Shown one piece after another: positions 9,892 to 19,561 of a DNA stretch of 64,000 nucleotides; position 1 is the first letter of the stretch; every line of letters begins with the position of its first letter. The DNA lies in contig NZ_LWHM01000006.1 in NCBI RefSeq assembly GCF_001642735.1, positions 124,001 to 188,000 on the forward strand. The letters run 5' to 3'. The notes under the pieces were generated by a model. The model was not told the DNA's origin. It ran no database searches and was given only the letters and a program-made list of their open reading frames with translations. The position numbers were made by a program, and so were the translations under genes. Source of the DNA: Pseudohongiella nitratireducens. Its GTDB lineage: Bacteria; Pseudomonadota; Gammaproteobacteria; Pseudomonadales; Pseudohongiellaceae.

Positions 9892-10805
9892 TCTGAATCT
9901 CCATGGTGAATAATAATACTGGAAGCATTGATCAGCGCCGTCAGTATCCTTCCCGGTTTGATATCCAGCTTTTTGACACTATCCATCGTCACTATTGCAG
10001 TCAGCGTATTGCCTCCTTCCAGTTGCAGGCTGACTTCAGCATTGACGGCGCCATCTGTTACACGGCTGACTTTACCTGTGAGGCTGTTATCTGCCGTTGT
10101 TGACGCGCCATCAACACCATCAGCCAGCAATACCCAACTCGCTTTGATCAAGGCTTCAACCCTGTCACCGGGTGTTAGTGACATCGCCCGCACACTCTCT
10201 TGCGTACAAGTCGCAACAAGACGATCATCACCAATAAGCCTGAGGGTAATCGCGGTATTAACGGCACCCACGTCAACCGACTCAATGGTGCCACTCAGGA
10301 TATTTCTTGCACTGCTTCTCATGTTCATTCGCCTGATTGTTTTTAGGCTGTGCCAGAGCGATTCATCAGCCCCTTCGGCGGCCACCAGCGCCAGCATTCG
10401 ATTTTGCAAATCGCGGATATTGTTGATGTCGCCAACCAGCCGTTTACCGGCTTCAGTCAATTCTGCACCACCACCACCTTTGCCGCCGTGTTTAGCAGCA
10501 ATCAGCACAACGCCTGCCAGGTTATTCATGGCGTCCACAGCATCCCAGGCAGCCTTGTATGTCATACCAACATATTTTGCTGCTGCGCTTATCGAGCCTA
10601 ATTCCCCGATAGCAGCAAGAAGAGAAAGACGGCGTGGCGAAATATCGCCGCCGTCCAGTTGGAGCAGCAGAGGAGCTGTGAGCTTGCCCAATTCGTCACA
10701 GACAGCGATGGCAGCATTTGCAAAACCAGCTGTGTTATCAGACTTTTCTGAGGCTCGCCGACCCGAAGAAGCTCGTCGGTCAGCCTGGGAACGACGTTCG
10801 CTCAT
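9888..10805 (-). CDS. modE: Molybdate-responsive transcriptional regulator ModE
   Basis: ModE dimers bind molybdate and repress molybdate uptake genes. An Arg/Ser-rich extension of about 30 residues precedes a winged-helix LysR-like N-domain (LSLLAAIGELGSISAAAKYVGMTYKAAWDAVDAMN). The C-terminal half has two Mop repeats, each with the SARN...GTIESV / LTGKVSRV pattern. An alternative ATG at 10820 is in frame, but the purine-rich GAGGG sits only 3 bases before it and 8 bases before the ATG at 10805, so I chose the latter. A ModE-like operator lies 42 bases upstream. The gene heads the operon modE-modA-modB-modC, so it is likely autoregulated. Confidence 0.92.
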   Translation of the reverse strand: MSERRSQADRRASSGRRASEKSDNTAGFANAAIAVCDELGKLTAPLLLQLDGGDISPRRLSLLAAIGELGSISAAAKYVGMTYKAAWDAVDAMNNLAGVVLIAAKHGGKGGGGAELTEAGKRLVGDINNIRDLQNRMLALVAAEGADESLWHSLKTIRRMNMRSSARNILSGTIESVDVGAVNTAITLRLIGDDRLVATCTQESVRAMSLTPGDRVEALIKASWVLLADGVDGASTTADNSLTGKVSRVTDGAVNAEVSLQLEGGNTLTAIVTMDSVKKLDIKPGRILTALINASSIIIHHGDSE

Positions 10806-10846
10806 TACCCCTACCCTCATCTACCCTCTGCATCTATATCCCCTGC

Positions 10847-10874
10847 CTCTATATATACCCAGCAATATAACGAC
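10847..10874 (-). promoter_or_regulatory. Candidate ModE operator upstream of modEABC
   Basis: On the + strand two half-sites, CTCTATATATA (10847-10857) and AATATAACGAC (10864-10874), are separated by exactly 6 bases. The ModE consensus as I remember it is ATCGnTATATA-n6-TATATAnCGAT. Each half matches 8 of 10 defined positions and the spacer is exact. The site lies just upstream of modE, where binding of Mo-ModE would block transcription. More TATATA-type sequence continues to 10888, which may hold the promoter. Confidence 0.65.
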
Positions 10875-10990
10875 TACCAATATATACCAAACTAAATAAC
10901 CCTTGCAAGCTACGTAGCGACGCTTTTCTGATGGATAACAGGTCGTGTGCGTCCGGTGAGAACAGCAGGCAAGCTCTGATGCCTGCTGAT

Positions 10991-12544
10991 CTAAAGCTGA
11001 AACGCGGGGGGGATAACATCCAGGCTGAGATTCCACAAAGGAGGCACAAGGAAGTAGACCGCGAGGGTGATCAGTGCCGCTGCAGTCAGGTTTAATAAAA
11101 AACCCACCCGCATCATTTCTGTCATCCGCAACCTCTCTGTTGCAAAGATGATGGCATTCGGTGGCGTGCCAACCGGCAGCATAAATGCACAGTTTGCAGC
11201 CATTGCACAAGGGATCATCAAAGCAAACGGGTGCAGATTGAGCGCCAGTGCCAGGGAAGCCACCACCGGTACAATCATGGTAGCAGTGGCAGTATTTGAG
11301 GTGATTTCCGTCAAGAACAGGATCAGCAGACTGGCCAGGGCAATTACCAGGATGACCGGCAAACCGTCCAGCACTGTTAACTGGTTACCCATCCAGTCTG
11401 ACAGACCGGTGACACGAAAGCCGGTGGCAATCGCCAGGCCACCACCAAACAGCAACAGTATGCCCCAGGGGATATTTTTTGAGTCTACCCAGTTCAGCAC
11501 TCGCGGCGAATCCGCTTGCTTTGCCGGAATCAAAAACAGTGCGACTGAAGCAGCTATGGCAACCATACCATCAGTAATTTCCGGGAACACATTGACCCAG
11601 ATGAAAGAGCGGGTAATCCAGAAAAATGCCGCCAGAGTAAACACGCAGGATACGGCTTTCTCTTCCGGTCCGATGGGGCCTAATGCCTCTCGTTCCTTGC
11701 TGATCATCTCGCGTCCACCGGGCAATCCAGTGATCGACATTCGGAATGCGTAGCGTCCCAGATAAACCCAGGCGATTAATAGCAACACTGCCACCATCGG
11801 TACACCGATCAACATCCAACTGGCGAAGCTGATTTCAAAACCGAATAATTCGCGCGCCTGCGCTGCCAATATAATATTGGGCGGTGTACCGATCAGTGTG
11901 CCCAGGCCACCAATAGTGCCAGCATACCCCACGCCAAACAAAAGCGCTTTTTCAAATACCGGTATATCAACCGCTTCAGGCCGGTCTTTTAAGGCCGCAG
12001 CGACCTGGCTTGATATCGCCATGGCCATTGGCACCATCATCATCACAGAAGCAGTGTTTGACACCCACATGGAAAGAAAGGCTGTCGCCAGCATAAAACC
12101 CAACAGGATACGTTGTGTACTGGTGCCGACAAAAGCAATGATAGCCAGGGCGATACGACGGTGAAGACTCCACTTCTCCATTGCTGTAGCGATGAAAAAG
12201 CCCCCCAGAAACAGGTAAATGATATCGTTGCCGTAAGCTGAAGTGACGGCGCTGTTGTCCAGCGCTCCGGTTATGGGTAACAGCACAATCGGCAGAAGTG
12301 AGGCCGCCGGGATCGGCACCGCTTCGGTCATCCACCAGATAGCAACCCAGATTGTGGTTGCCAACACGGCCCGGCCTTCAGGACTTAAGTCTGCTGGCGT
12401 AAAAAACAGCAACGTCAACAGGAACATCAAAGGACCTGCCACCAGGCCGATACGTTGACTCAGTGAATAAGAGGATACCGAAGAGGAGCCGGACCGGTCG
12501 GCTGTATTTGCCGGGAAGAGCAACGAAAGCAAGCGTTTAAACAT
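10991..12544 (-). CDS. SLC13/DASS-family sodium:anion symporter
   Basis: An inner-membrane secondary transporter of the divalent anion:Na+ symporter family (517 aa, about a dozen hydrophobic segments). Both hallmark Ser-Asn-Thr loops are present: SMWVSNTASVMMM near residue 165 and TEITSNTATATMIVP near 415, the paired sites that bind Na+ and the carboxylate or sulfate. The APGTPPNAI-like segment (PVGTPPNAIIFAT) near 460 and GTPPNIILAAQA near 220 are also typical. Substrate could be succinate, another C4-dicarboxylate, citrate or sulfate; the sequence does not decide. It stands alone, with modE downstream on the same strand and a long palindrome in its upstream region. Confidence 0.88.
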   Translation of the reverse strand: MFKRLLSLLFPANTADRSGSSSVSSYSLSQRIGLVAGPLMFLLTLLFFTPADLSPEGRAVLATTIWVAIWWMTEAVPIPAASLLPIVLLPITGALDNSAVTSAYGNDIIYLFLGGFFIATAMEKWSLHRRIALAIIAFVGTSTQRILLGFMLATAFLSMWVSNTASVMMMVPMAMAISSQVAAALKDRPEAVDIPVFEKALLFGVGYAGTIGGLGTLIGTPPNIILAAQARELFGFEISFASWMLIGVPMVAVLLLIAWVYLGRYAFRMSITGLPGGREMISKEREALGPIGPEEKAVSCVFTLAAFFWITRSFIWVNVFPEITDGMVAIAASVALFLIPAKQADSPRVLNWVDSKNIPWGILLLFGGGLAIATGFRVTGLSDWMGNQLTVLDGLPVILVIALASLLILFLTEITSNTATATMIVPVVASLALALNLHPFALMIPCAMAANCAFMLPVGTPPNAIIFATERLRMTEMMRVGFLLNLTAAALITLAVYFLVPPLWNLSLDVIPPAFQL

Positions 12545-12615
12545 GTCTGATTTTTTTATTTGTGGGAGTCAGTCAGGCAGACTAAAGCAGAGTCTGGATA
12601 TTGTCCAGTCGGCGA

Positions 12616-12779
12616 GCAGGGCATCACTCCACATTCCGAAGCCGACCACTGCCTAACGGCCTTTCACCCAGCAGCCGAAAACTCGCCTGACGGCTCAAAC
12701 AGTTCGGCTGCGATTGCGGGTGAAGACCGCTAGGCAAAGCGTGGTCTGACTGGCTACGGAATGTGGAGTGATGCCCTGC
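12616..12779. repeat. 164-bp imperfect palindrome (giant hairpin)
   Basis: The outer 23 bases at 12616-12638 are the exact reverse complement of 12757-12779. Inside, GACCAC pairs with GTGGTC, TGCCTAACGGCCTTTCACCC pairs with a near-complementary stretch at about 12714-12735, and GCAGCCGAA pairs with TTCGGCTGC. The unpaired extra bases lie only on the right arm. Two A-C mismatches become G-U wobble pairs if the minus strand is transcribed, so the RNA form would most likely come from that strand, towards the SLC13 gene. It could be a MITE-like element, a structured leader RNA or a folded-DNA site. No target duplication is visible. Confidence 0.75.
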
Positions 12780-12830
12780 CTATGTGCCTTGCTTGAAGTG
12801 TTTTCGGGGCAACTGCACTATGCCTGGCGC

Positions 12831-12867
12831 AAAAAAAAGGCTTTCAGATCTCTGCAATCTGAAAGCC
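12831..12867 (-). terminator. Rho-independent terminator of the ssb-moeA-lipoprotein unit
   Basis: Read on the minus strand: a perfect 11-bp stem GGCTTTCAGAT / ATCTGAAAGCC with a 7-base loop, followed directly by eight T residues. It lies about 150 bases past the stop of the lipoprotein gene at 13020 and would end that transcript. Confidence 0.85.
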
Positions 12868-13019
12868 ATAAATATGCGGGAAGAAAACCAGCAATACGGT
12901 TCACTGGGTCAACAACTCACCCAGATGAACAAGGCATAAACACTGCACTCATCAATCCGTGCATGCCAGTCAGGTGTATCTTAGGGAATCAATGTAACAA
13001 CTTGATGAACGAAAAGGCT

Positions 13020-13766
13020 TTATTGAACAACCAATCTGACACTGGATTGCTCGCCAATCTCGATGTCTGCCCGGATCCGGCTGTTAACCATGCCGCTTTG
13101 TACCTGAGAATACATCCAGCGTCCCATTTCATCGCTAGGCGCAGTGATGAGTACAAAGGCGTTGATCTCGGATACTGTACTGGCAATCTGGCGCAAGCTG
13201 TCAGCGACAGCCGGCTGCTGAGTACGGACCCCGGCAAACTCGAAACGGTGCACACTGTGCGTGCGTTCCCGTTCCAACTGCAGGTTCTGCGCTGCGACAT
13301 CAATGCCCTCAGCGTCAGGGTCGACCATCATCGCCCGATCCAGGAACTGCTCAGCAGTTGCAAAATGTCCTTGCCTGGCAGCTTTCTCCGTTAACTGCAA
13401 ATAACGGGCGACGATATCCTGCAACCCATCAAGCGCAACCTGATTACCCGGGTCCAGTGCAAAAGCACGATTGAAGTAATGGAACGCACTATCCTCAACA
13501 GGTGTCGTCAAGCGGTCTTCTCGAAGAGCTCGCATACCGTCATATAAAATATCGGCGACATACTGCCGGTGGCGTTCTGCATCCTCCCGGTCCCGACGCG
13601 CCTGCTCCTGGTTAGCCATGCTGGGCTGCTCCTCCGGCTCTAGCTGGACCGTTTCAACTGGCCGGGTCTGAGGTGCTTGGCTTTGGCAGGCAGCCAGGAA
13701 GCAAACAGGCAGAATACAGGATGCGATGATACGCGAGAAGCTGGGAAACGCTGAGAGTACGTGCAT
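13020..13766 (-). CDS. Predicted lipoprotein with TPR-like helices
   Basis: I recognise no named family. The 248 residues begin with a lipoprotein signal: hydrophobic IIASCILPVCFLAAC with lipobox L-A-A-C and lipidated Cys27. The next residues are Gln and Ser, which favours outer-membrane sorting. A Pro/Glu-rich linker leads into helical repeats resembling TPR units (AFHYFNRAFALDPGNQVALDGL and ATAEQFLDRAMMVDPDAEGID). The C-terminal 70 residues look like a small alpha/beta region (VSEINAFVLITAPSDEMGRWMY). It lies 35 bases after moeA in the same direction and is followed by a clear terminator. The role is unknown. Confidence 0.75.
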   Translation of the reverse strand: MHVLSAFPSFSRIIASCILPVCFLAACQSQAPQTRPVETVQLEPEEQPSMANQEQARRDREDAERHRQYVADILYDGMRALREDRLTTPVEDSAFHYFNRAFALDPGNQVALDGLQDIVARYLQLTEKAARQGHFATAEQFLDRAMMVDPDAEGIDVAAQNLQLERERTHSVHRFEFAGVRTQQPAVADSLRQIASTVSEINAFVLITAPSDEMGRWMYSQVQSGMVNSRIRADIEIGEQSSVRLVVQ

Positions 13767-13801
13767 AACAGTTGCAACACAGGTTATGAGGAATTGGGCC
13801 G

Positions 13802-15016
13802 CTAAAATATGGCATTAAACGCCAGGAATCTCAAGCGATCTCCTTTCTTGACTTTGTTCCCTTTGGGAATCACTGCCAACCCGTCTGACTGTCCCAGCGA
13901 AGACAGAACCCCGGAGCTTTGCCGGGAAAATGGCTGCACAACATCTCCTTCAGGAGTAGATTTCAGGCTGACTCGCAAATACTCTTCGCGATCACTGACC
14001 TGATCCCTGGAAAACCCGGCCTCGACCCAGCGCTCGGGCCAGTCTGTTTCAGCAGCCCCCATCAATTTAAGCAACGCTGGCCTGACCAATAGCAGTAGGG
14101 TAACGACCGCAGAAACCGGGTTCCCTGGCAGTCCGAAAAAATGACTGTCCGCAAACCGTCCAAAGGCAAATGGCTTGCCGGGTTTGATGGCCAGTTTCCA
14201 AAGCAGCAACTCCCCCTCCCGGGACACAGCATCCTTTACATGATCTTCTTCACCGGCAGAGACGCCGCCCATGGTGATAATGACATTGGCTTTTTCTGCT
14301 GCTTGCGACAGTGCAGATACTGTTGCGTCCAGAGAGTCTACAACATGATCAGACGCGACGACGTCGATACCCATGCGCTGACACAAAGCCTGAATGACAT
14401 ATTGATTGCTGTTAAAAATCTTGCCCGGTGTCAGCGTCAAACCGGGTTCAACCAATTCATCGCCTGTCATTAAGAGGGCAACTTTGGGTTTGGCAACAAC
14501 AGGAACCTGATCAATACCAGTGGATGCCAGCAGGCCCAGCTGGAATGGCCCCAGCCGCTGCCCTTTCTCAATCAGCTTGCTGCCCGCGCTAATATCACTA
14601 CCCTGTCGGCGAATGTTCTCACCGCGCTCTGGCAACTGAACCACAGTCACCTGACCGTTTTGTTGCTCACAGTTTTCCTGCATGACCACCGTATCGGCAT
14701 GGTCTGGTACCGGAGCGCCAGTGAAGATTCTGGCGGCAGTACCTGGCTGCAAGGGGTCGGGTTGCATACCGGCAGCAACGCGCTGGCTCACTGGCAAGGT
14801 TGGTGTCTGTTCAAGGTCTGCCCGGCGTAGCGCATACCCATCCATCGCCGCATTATCCCAGGGCGGAACCGGTATACTCGCAGCGATATCAGCTGCAGCA
14901 ACCCTGTCCAGTGCGCTGGCCAGTGATACCATTTCTGTATCAGTCAAAGGCGCTATGCTGGCCAATAACTGGCGACGTGCTTGCTCCAAAGAGAGTAAGG
15001 CGGCGCGGGAAGACAT
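13802..15016 (-). CDS. moeA: Molybdopterin molybdenumtransferase MoeA
   Basis: Inserts molybdate into adenylylated molybdopterin, the last step of molybdenum cofactor synthesis, in the cytoplasm. The 404 residues show the PPWDNAAMDGYALR segment near residue 50, the MoCF_biosynth domain with TGDELVEPG near 200 and TMGGVSAGEEDHVKDAV near 250, and a FGLPGNPVSAVVTLLLLVRP segment near 300. A normal MoeA C-terminal domain ends the protein. The start is 3 bases after the stop of the RmlD-like gene, so they are co-transcribed. No other Moco synthesis gene is beside it. Confidence 0.95.
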   Translation of the reverse strand: MSSRAALLSLEQARRQLLASIAPLTDTEMVSLASALDRVAAADIAASIPVPPWDNAAMDGYALRRADLEQTPTLPVSQRVAAGMQPDPLQPGTAARIFTGAPVPDHADTVVMQENCEQQNGQVTVVQLPERGENIRRQGSDISAGSKLIEKGQRLGPFQLGLLASTGIDQVPVVAKPKVALLMTGDELVEPGLTLTPGKIFNSNQYVIQALCQRMGIDVVASDHVVDSLDATVSALSQAAEKANVIITMGGVSAGEEDHVKDAVSREGELLLWKLAIKPGKPFAFGRFADSHFFGLPGNPVSAVVTLLLLVRPALLKLMGAAETDWPERWVEAGFSRDQVSDREEYLRVSLKSTPEGDVVQPFSRQSSGVLSSLGQSDGLAVIPKGNKVKKGDRLRFLAFNAIF

Positions 15017-15019
15017 GAA

Positions 15020-15931
15020 TCACTCTCCCGCTGACGAGGCTGATTTGGACAATGAGGCCTTCAACATCCGTTGCAGGCTGCCATGCCAGGAGCGTTGTTT
15101 TATGCCGAAAGTTTCGAAGATGCGTTTGGTATTCAACGTAGCATTGCTAACCAGAGGGGCTTCCACCCGCTGCAAATTGATCGTCAGGTGATCCAGCAAA
15201 CGATAAATACTTTCATCATGCTGCGCCGCGTACTTGACCATTTGCTGAACAAACTCGCTTTGTCGCATTGGTTCCAGTGCACAGTAATGATAAGTGCCCC
15301 AGACATCTGCCTGACAATCGACCTGCAGAGAAATCGCCATAATCACACGAGCAATATCCTCCAGCGGCGTTGGAGACATTTTGCCCCGGGTTACCGTTAC
15401 CTGTCCTTCCTCGGAACGCAGTTCATCCAACCAGCGATCCAGCCACTGGGATTTACCAGGCCCAAACTGCCAACCGCAACGAAGAATGATATGTTTAGCC
15501 GTCTCCGCAACAGCCTGTTCACCAGCGACAGCTGTCTCACCGAAAATACCTTCCGGCTTGACGGCATCCTGCTCGTTATAGGCAAGCTTTTTCTCACCAC
15601 CGAAAACGTAGGCTGTAGACAGATGAATCAGCGGAATATTCAGATGATCACAAACCTGGGCCAGCAGTTCCGGCAGGCGATGATTAATGGCAGCGCACTC
15701 ATCAGGGTATTTTTCCGCCTGAAAAATAGCGTCGTGCTGATCCGGCAGGTATGACGCCAGATTAATGACCTGGTCGGGTTCCGCTTGCGTGATCACGCGC
15801 GCAGTACCCAGGGGATCATCAGCATTTACCGCTGCGGGGTCAGGTGCCAGCCATTCAACCCCTCGTTCTTCCAGCAATTGTTTGAGTTCGTTGCCGATTG
15901 CTGAATCGGCGCCAATGATCATCAGTTTCAC
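15020..15931 (-). CDS. RmlD-like NAD(P)-binding protein lacking the SDR catalytic pair
   Basis: A 303-residue extended short-chain-dehydrogenase fold, closest in pattern to dTDP-4-dehydrorhamnose reductase. It has an N-terminal dinucleotide-binding MIIGADSAIGNELKQLL, then INLASYLPDQHDAIF and HLSTAYVFGG. The catalytic Tyr-X3-Lys pair expected after AYNEQDAVKPEG is missing: the segment reads GIFGETAVAGEQ, with Phe in place of Tyr and Val in place of Lys. The protein therefore probably does not carry out normal SDR reduction; a binding or regulatory role (compare the MAT2B subunit of methionine adenosyltransferase) is an inference only. It lies between ssb (42 bases) and moeA (3 bases). No rml genes are present. 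Confidence 0.78.
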   Translation of the reverse strand: MKLMIIGADSAIGNELKQLLEERGVEWLAPDPAAVNADDPLGTARVITQAEPDQVINLASYLPDQHDAIFQAEKYPDECAAINHRLPELLAQVCDHLNIPLIHLSTAYVFGGEKKLAYNEQDAVKPEGIFGETAVAGEQAVAETAKHIILRCGWQFGPGKSQWLDRWLDELRSEEGQVTVTRGKMSPTPLEDIARVIMAISLQVDCQADVWGTYHYCALEPMRQSEFVQQMVKYAAQHDESIYRLLDHLTINLQRVEAPLVSNATLNTKRIFETFGIKQRSWHGSLQRMLKASLSKSASSAGE

Positions 15932-15973
15932 TGACTATATCCCAGGCCTGCTTGTAAAAATGGTATGTGAGAA

Positions 15974-16477
15974 TTAAAAGGGAATGTCGTCGTCAAAATT
16001 GTCGAAATCACTTGGACGCTGCTGGCCACCACTCTGGTTGGGCTGGCCGCCACCGGATTGACCGGACGACTGGGATTGCTGTGACATATCCTGATTCATG
16101 TCCTGGTTCATGCCACTATAGTTGTCATTGGATGCACCGCCTCGAGAATCCAGCATCTGCATTTCATTGGCAACAATTTCGGTCGCATAACGCTTGATGC
16201 CGTCCTGCTCCCAGGAACGGGTGCGCAGGCTGCCTTCAATATACAACTTGCTGCCTTTGCGGACATACTCATTGACAATTTCTGCCAAGCGATTGAAAAA
16301 GACAATACGGTGCCATTCGGTTCTTTCCTGGTTCTGACCCGTGTTTTTGTCCTTCCAGGTCTCGCTGGTTGCCAGCGCCAGGTTACAGACTGCCCCGCCA
16401 CTGGGCATGTAACGCGTTTCCGGATCCCGCCCAACATTACCGACCAGAATCACCTTGTTTACGCCGCGACTCGCCAC
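15974..16477 (-). CDS. ssb: Single-stranded DNA-binding protein
   Basis: Binds single-stranded DNA during replication, recombination and repair and recruits partner proteins. Residues 1-110 are the OB fold ([20 protein letters not shown] start, [15 protein letters not shown] and [16 protein letters not shown]). A Gln/Gly/Ser/Asn-rich linker follows, and the C-terminal acidic tip is [11 protein letters not shown], the partner-binding tail. It is divergent from uvrA with a 156-base gap, a common gammaproteobacterial arrangement. I found no exact LexA box in that gap. Confidence 0.97.
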   Translation of the reverse strand: MASRGVNKVILVGNVGRDPETRYMPSGGAVCNLALATSETWKDKNTGQNQERTEWHRIVFFNRLAEIVNEYVRKGSKLYIEGSLRTRSWEQDGIKRYATEIVANEMQMLDSRGGASNDNYSGMNQDMNQDMSQQSQSSGQSGGGQPNQSGGQQRPSDFDNFDDDIPF

Positions 16478-16633
16478 CTTGTTATCTCCTTAAATTGGCT
16501 GTTCTCAATATTCTTATCAAGCATAGCACGAAACTGCCAATCTCGCAGATAGTCCCTAGCGCTAAGAGAATGACTCTTTGCGATAGCGGACAATATTCCT
16601 CATAATGGTGTGTTTTTATTGGTCTGGATCGGC

Positions 16634-19483
16634 ATGGACAACATCAGTATCAGGGGTGCCCGCACCCATAACCTGAAAAACGTTAACCTGGATATACCCC
16701 GCGACAAGCTCGTCGTGGTTACCGGTCTTTCCGGCTCCGGCAAATCATCACTGGCATTCGATACGTTGTATGCGGAAGGCCAGCGACGCTACGTGGAGTC
16801 GTTGTCGACCTATGCCCGACAGTTTTTGTCGATGATGGACAAACCGGAAATTGACCACATTGAAGGGCTGTCGCCGGCCATTTCCATTGAACAGAAATCA
16901 ACATCGCACAACCCGCGTTCAACTGTGGGCACCATCACCGAGATCTACGATTATTTGCGTTTGCTCTATGCCCGTGCCGGTGAACCGCGCTGCCCTGACC
17001 ATGATCTGCCACTACAGGCACAGACTGTCAGCCAGATGGTTGATCAGATAATGGGGTTGCCGGAAGGCAGCAAAATCATGATTCTGGCACCGGTCATTCA
17101 GGCTCGTAAAGGAGAACATATCGGTGTTTTCCAGTCCTTGCAGAGTGACGGCTTTATTCGTGTCCGTGTCGATGGCCAGGTCAGTGAACTGGTTGAAGTC
17201 GGCAGCCTGGACAAAAACAAGAAACACACTATCGAAGCGGTAGTCGACCGCCTGAAAGTGCGCGACGGCATTGAACAGCGCCTGGCCGAAAGCCTGGAAA
17301 CCGCGCTGATGTTAAGTGATGGCGTAGCCTCAATTGCCTTCATGGATGATGACAGGGAGGAGCTGACCTTTTCATCGCGCTTCGCTTGCCCGACCTGCGG
17401 ACACAGTATCAAAGAGCTGGAACCGCGGCTGTTTTCATTCAACAACCCGGCGGGTGCCTGCCCAACCTGTGATGGTTTGGGGGTTTCACAGTCATTTGAT
17501 GTCGACCGTATTATTGTCGACGACACCTTATCCCTGGCTGAAGGTGCGATTCGGGGCTGGGATCGTCGCAATTTCTATTATTTCCAGATGCTCAGTTCAT
17601 TGGCCAGACATTACGGTTTTGCCGTGGAGACTCCTTTCTGCGAGTTGAGCAAGCAACACCAGGACGTCATTCTTAATGGCAGTGGCGGCAAAATCATTGA
17701 TTTTGAGTTTGCCAATGACCGGGGTGATACAACTGTCAGGCGCCACGCCTTTGAAGGCATCCTGCCCAATATGCAACGCCGCTACCATGAAACAGAATCC
17801 CAGGCAGTACGAGAAGACCTCGCCCGCTTTCTGAGTGTGCATGCCTGCCCTTCCTGTGAGGGTACGCGGCTGTGTGCCGACGCAAGACACGTTTTTATCA
17901 ATAACGTATCACTGCCCTCTGTCAGCGCCATGACCATTGAGCAAGCCAAGGCGTATTTCGACAGCCTGACGTTGAGCGGTTCCCGTGCAGAGATTGCTGA
18001 CAAAATTCTCAAAGAACTCCAGCAGCGCCTTAAATTTCTCATTGATGTGGGGCTCAACTATCTGACCCTGAGCCGCAGTGCTGACACGCTCTCCGGTGGC
18101 GAAGCACAGCGCATCAGACTGGCATCGCAGATTGGAGCCGGCCTGGTTGGTGTGATGTACATCCTGGATGAACCTTCCATCGGCCTGCACCAGCGTGACA
18201 ACGACCGATTGCTAAAAACCCTGTTCCACTTGCGGGACCTGGGCAACACTGTGATCGTGGTTGAGCACGATGAAGATGCCATCCGGCACGCTGACCACAT
18301 CATTGATATCGGCCCTGGTGCCGGTGTTCACGGCGGTCATATCGTCGCCCAGGGGTCCGTTGATGACTTGATCGCCTGCCCGGAGTCACTGACTGGCCAG
18401 TACCTTAGCAATAAGCGCCGGATTCTGGTGCCGGAGCGCAACCCTCACCCCGGCAACAAAAAAGTCGTAAAAATTGTCGGCGCAAGGGGCAATAACCTGC
18501 AGTCAGTAGACCTCAGCATTCCTCTGGGCCTGCTGACCTGTGTTACCGGTGTGTCCGGGTCGGGCAAATCGACGCTGGTTAACGGCACGCTCTACCCGAT
18601 TGCTGCCCGGGAATTAAATGGTGCCGTCACGTTAGATGCGGCCCCCTATCAGAAAGTTGAAGGGATGCAGCAACTGGACAAGGTTGTTGATATCGACCAA
18701 AGCCCGATTGGCCGTACCCCCCGCTCCAATCCGGCGACATATACCGGTCTGTTCACTGCGGTACGAGAAATCTTCGCCGGCACACAGGAAGCCCGCTCTC
18801 GCGGCTATGGTCCGGGACGTTTCAGCTTCAATGTCAAAGGAGGGCGTTGCGAAGCCTGCCAGGGCGACGGCGTGGTTAAAGTGGAAATGCACTTTTTACC
18901 TGACGTCTATGTGGCCTGCGATGTCTGCCATGGCAAGCGCTACAATCGTGAAACGCTGGAAGTGCGTTACAAAGGCAGAAATATAGCAGAAGTCCTTGAT
19001 ATGACCATCGAGGAAGCCAGGGAATTTTTCGACCCGGTGCCGGTGATTGCCCGCAAATTGCAGACACTGATTGACGTTGGCCTGACATACCTTTGCCTGG
19101 GGCAATCGGCTACCACCTTGTCCGGTGGTGAAGCCCAACGTGTCAAGCTGGCCAGAGAGCTGTCCAAACGGGATACCGGCCAAACACTTTACATTCTGGA
19201 CGAGCCCACCACCGGCCTGCACTTCGAAGACATTCGCCAGTTACTGGCCGTGCTCCACAAATTACGTGACCAAGGCAACACTATCGTGGTGATTGAACAT
19301 AATCTGGATGTGATTAAAACGGCTGACTGGATCGTTGACCTGGGGCCGGAAGGTGGCAGTGGTGGCGGTCGAATCCTGGTTGAAGGGACACCGGAAGACG
19401 TCGCTGCCACGCCAGGCTCCTACACCGGCCAATACCTGGCCCAGTATCTCGAAGGTACAGACAGCAACCGCAAGGCAGGCTAG
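16634..19483 (+). CDS. uvrA: Excinuclease ABC subunit A
   Basis: Damage-recognition ATPase of nucleotide excision repair. The 949 residues contain two ABC ATPase modules, with Walker [10 protein letters not shown] near residue 31 and GVSGSGKST near 640, and the signatures LSGGEAQRI and [12 protein letters not shown]. Two zinc modules are visible: CPTC...CPTC near 254-281 and CEAC...CDVC near 738-765. The frame is open 8 codons further upstream, but the conserved N-terminus [16 protein letters not shown] starts at the ATG at 16634. No terminator is evident before the convergent PQQ dehydrogenase gene. Confidence 0.97.
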   Translation: MDNISIRGARTHNLKNVNLDIPRDKLVVVTGLSGSGKSSLAFDTLYAEGQRRYVESLSTYARQFLSMMDKPEIDHIEGLSPAISIEQKSTSHNPRSTVGTITEIYDYLRLLYARAGEPRCPDHDLPLQAQTVSQMVDQIMGLPEGSKIMILAPVIQARKGEHIGVFQSLQSDGFIRVRVDGQVSELVEVGSLDKNKKHTIEAVVDRLKVRDGIEQRLAESLETALMLSDGVASIAFMDDDREELTFSSRFACPTCGHSIKELEPRLFSFNNPAGACPTCDGLGVSQSFDVDRIIVDDTLSLAEGAIRGWDRRNFYYFQMLSSLARHYGFAVETPFCELSKQHQDVILNGSGGKIIDFEFANDRGDTTVRRHAFEGILPNMQRRYHETESQAVREDLARFLSVHACPSCEGTRLCADARHVFINNVSLPSVSAMTIEQAKAYFDSLTLSGSRAEIADKILKELQQRLKFLIDVGLNYLTLSRSADTLSGGEAQRIRLASQIGAGLVGVMYILDEPSIGLHQRDNDRLLKTLFHLRDLGNTVIVVEHDEDAIRHADHIIDIGPGAGVHGGHIVAQGSVDDLIACPESLTGQYLSNKRRILVPERNPHPGNKKVVKIVGARGNNLQSVDLSIPLGLLTCVTGVSGSGKSTLVNGTLYPIAARELNGAVTLDAAPYQKVEGMQQLDKVVDIDQSPIGRTPRSNPATYTGLFTAVREIFAGTQEARSRGYGPGRFSFNVKGGRCEACQGDGVVKVEMHFLPDVYVACDVCHGKRYNRETLEVRYKGRNIAEVLDMTIEEAREFFDPVPVIARKLQTLIDVGLTYLCLGQSATTLSGGEAQRVKLARELSKRDTGQTLYILDEPTTGLHFEDIRQLLAVLHKLRDQGNTIVVIEHNLDVIKTADWIVDLGPEGGSGGGRILVEGTPEDVAATPGSYTGQYLAQYLEGTDSNRKAG

Positions 19484-19561
19484 CACTTGTTAACTCGATA
19501 AAGCAGCCTGCCCCCTGCGATGCTTAGTAAACCGAAGCGTACCGGTTCACGTGCCTGATCA

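Larger units (their letters stand above)
12545..13019. other. 475-bp non-coding region upstream of the SLC13 gene
   Basis: No coding frame here looks real. The region holds the 164-bp palindrome (12616-12779) and a minus-strand terminator (12831-12867). A short hairpin CTGGGT...ACCCAG also lies near 12905-12925. I could not find a convincing promoter for the SLC13 gene. Confidence 0.6.

Noticed and set aside
9928-10899. Long plus-strand frame over modE
   Set aside because: It is antisense to a clear ModE gene, is Ser/Ala/Pro-rich and resembles no protein.
12616-12779. The palindrome as an integron attC site (GCCTAAC fits the RYYYAAC core)
   Set aside because: The partner core reads GCTAGGC rather than GTTRRRY, the pairing extends well beyond the core sites, and no integrase or cassette array is present.
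16478-16633. LexA (SOS) box between ssb and uvrA
   Set aside because: The closest match has CTG and CAG separated by 9 instead of 10 bases, so it does not fit the consensus.
16610-16633. Upstream start for UvrA
   Set aside because: The added eight residues are not part of the conserved UvrA N-terminus, which begins at the ATG at 16634.
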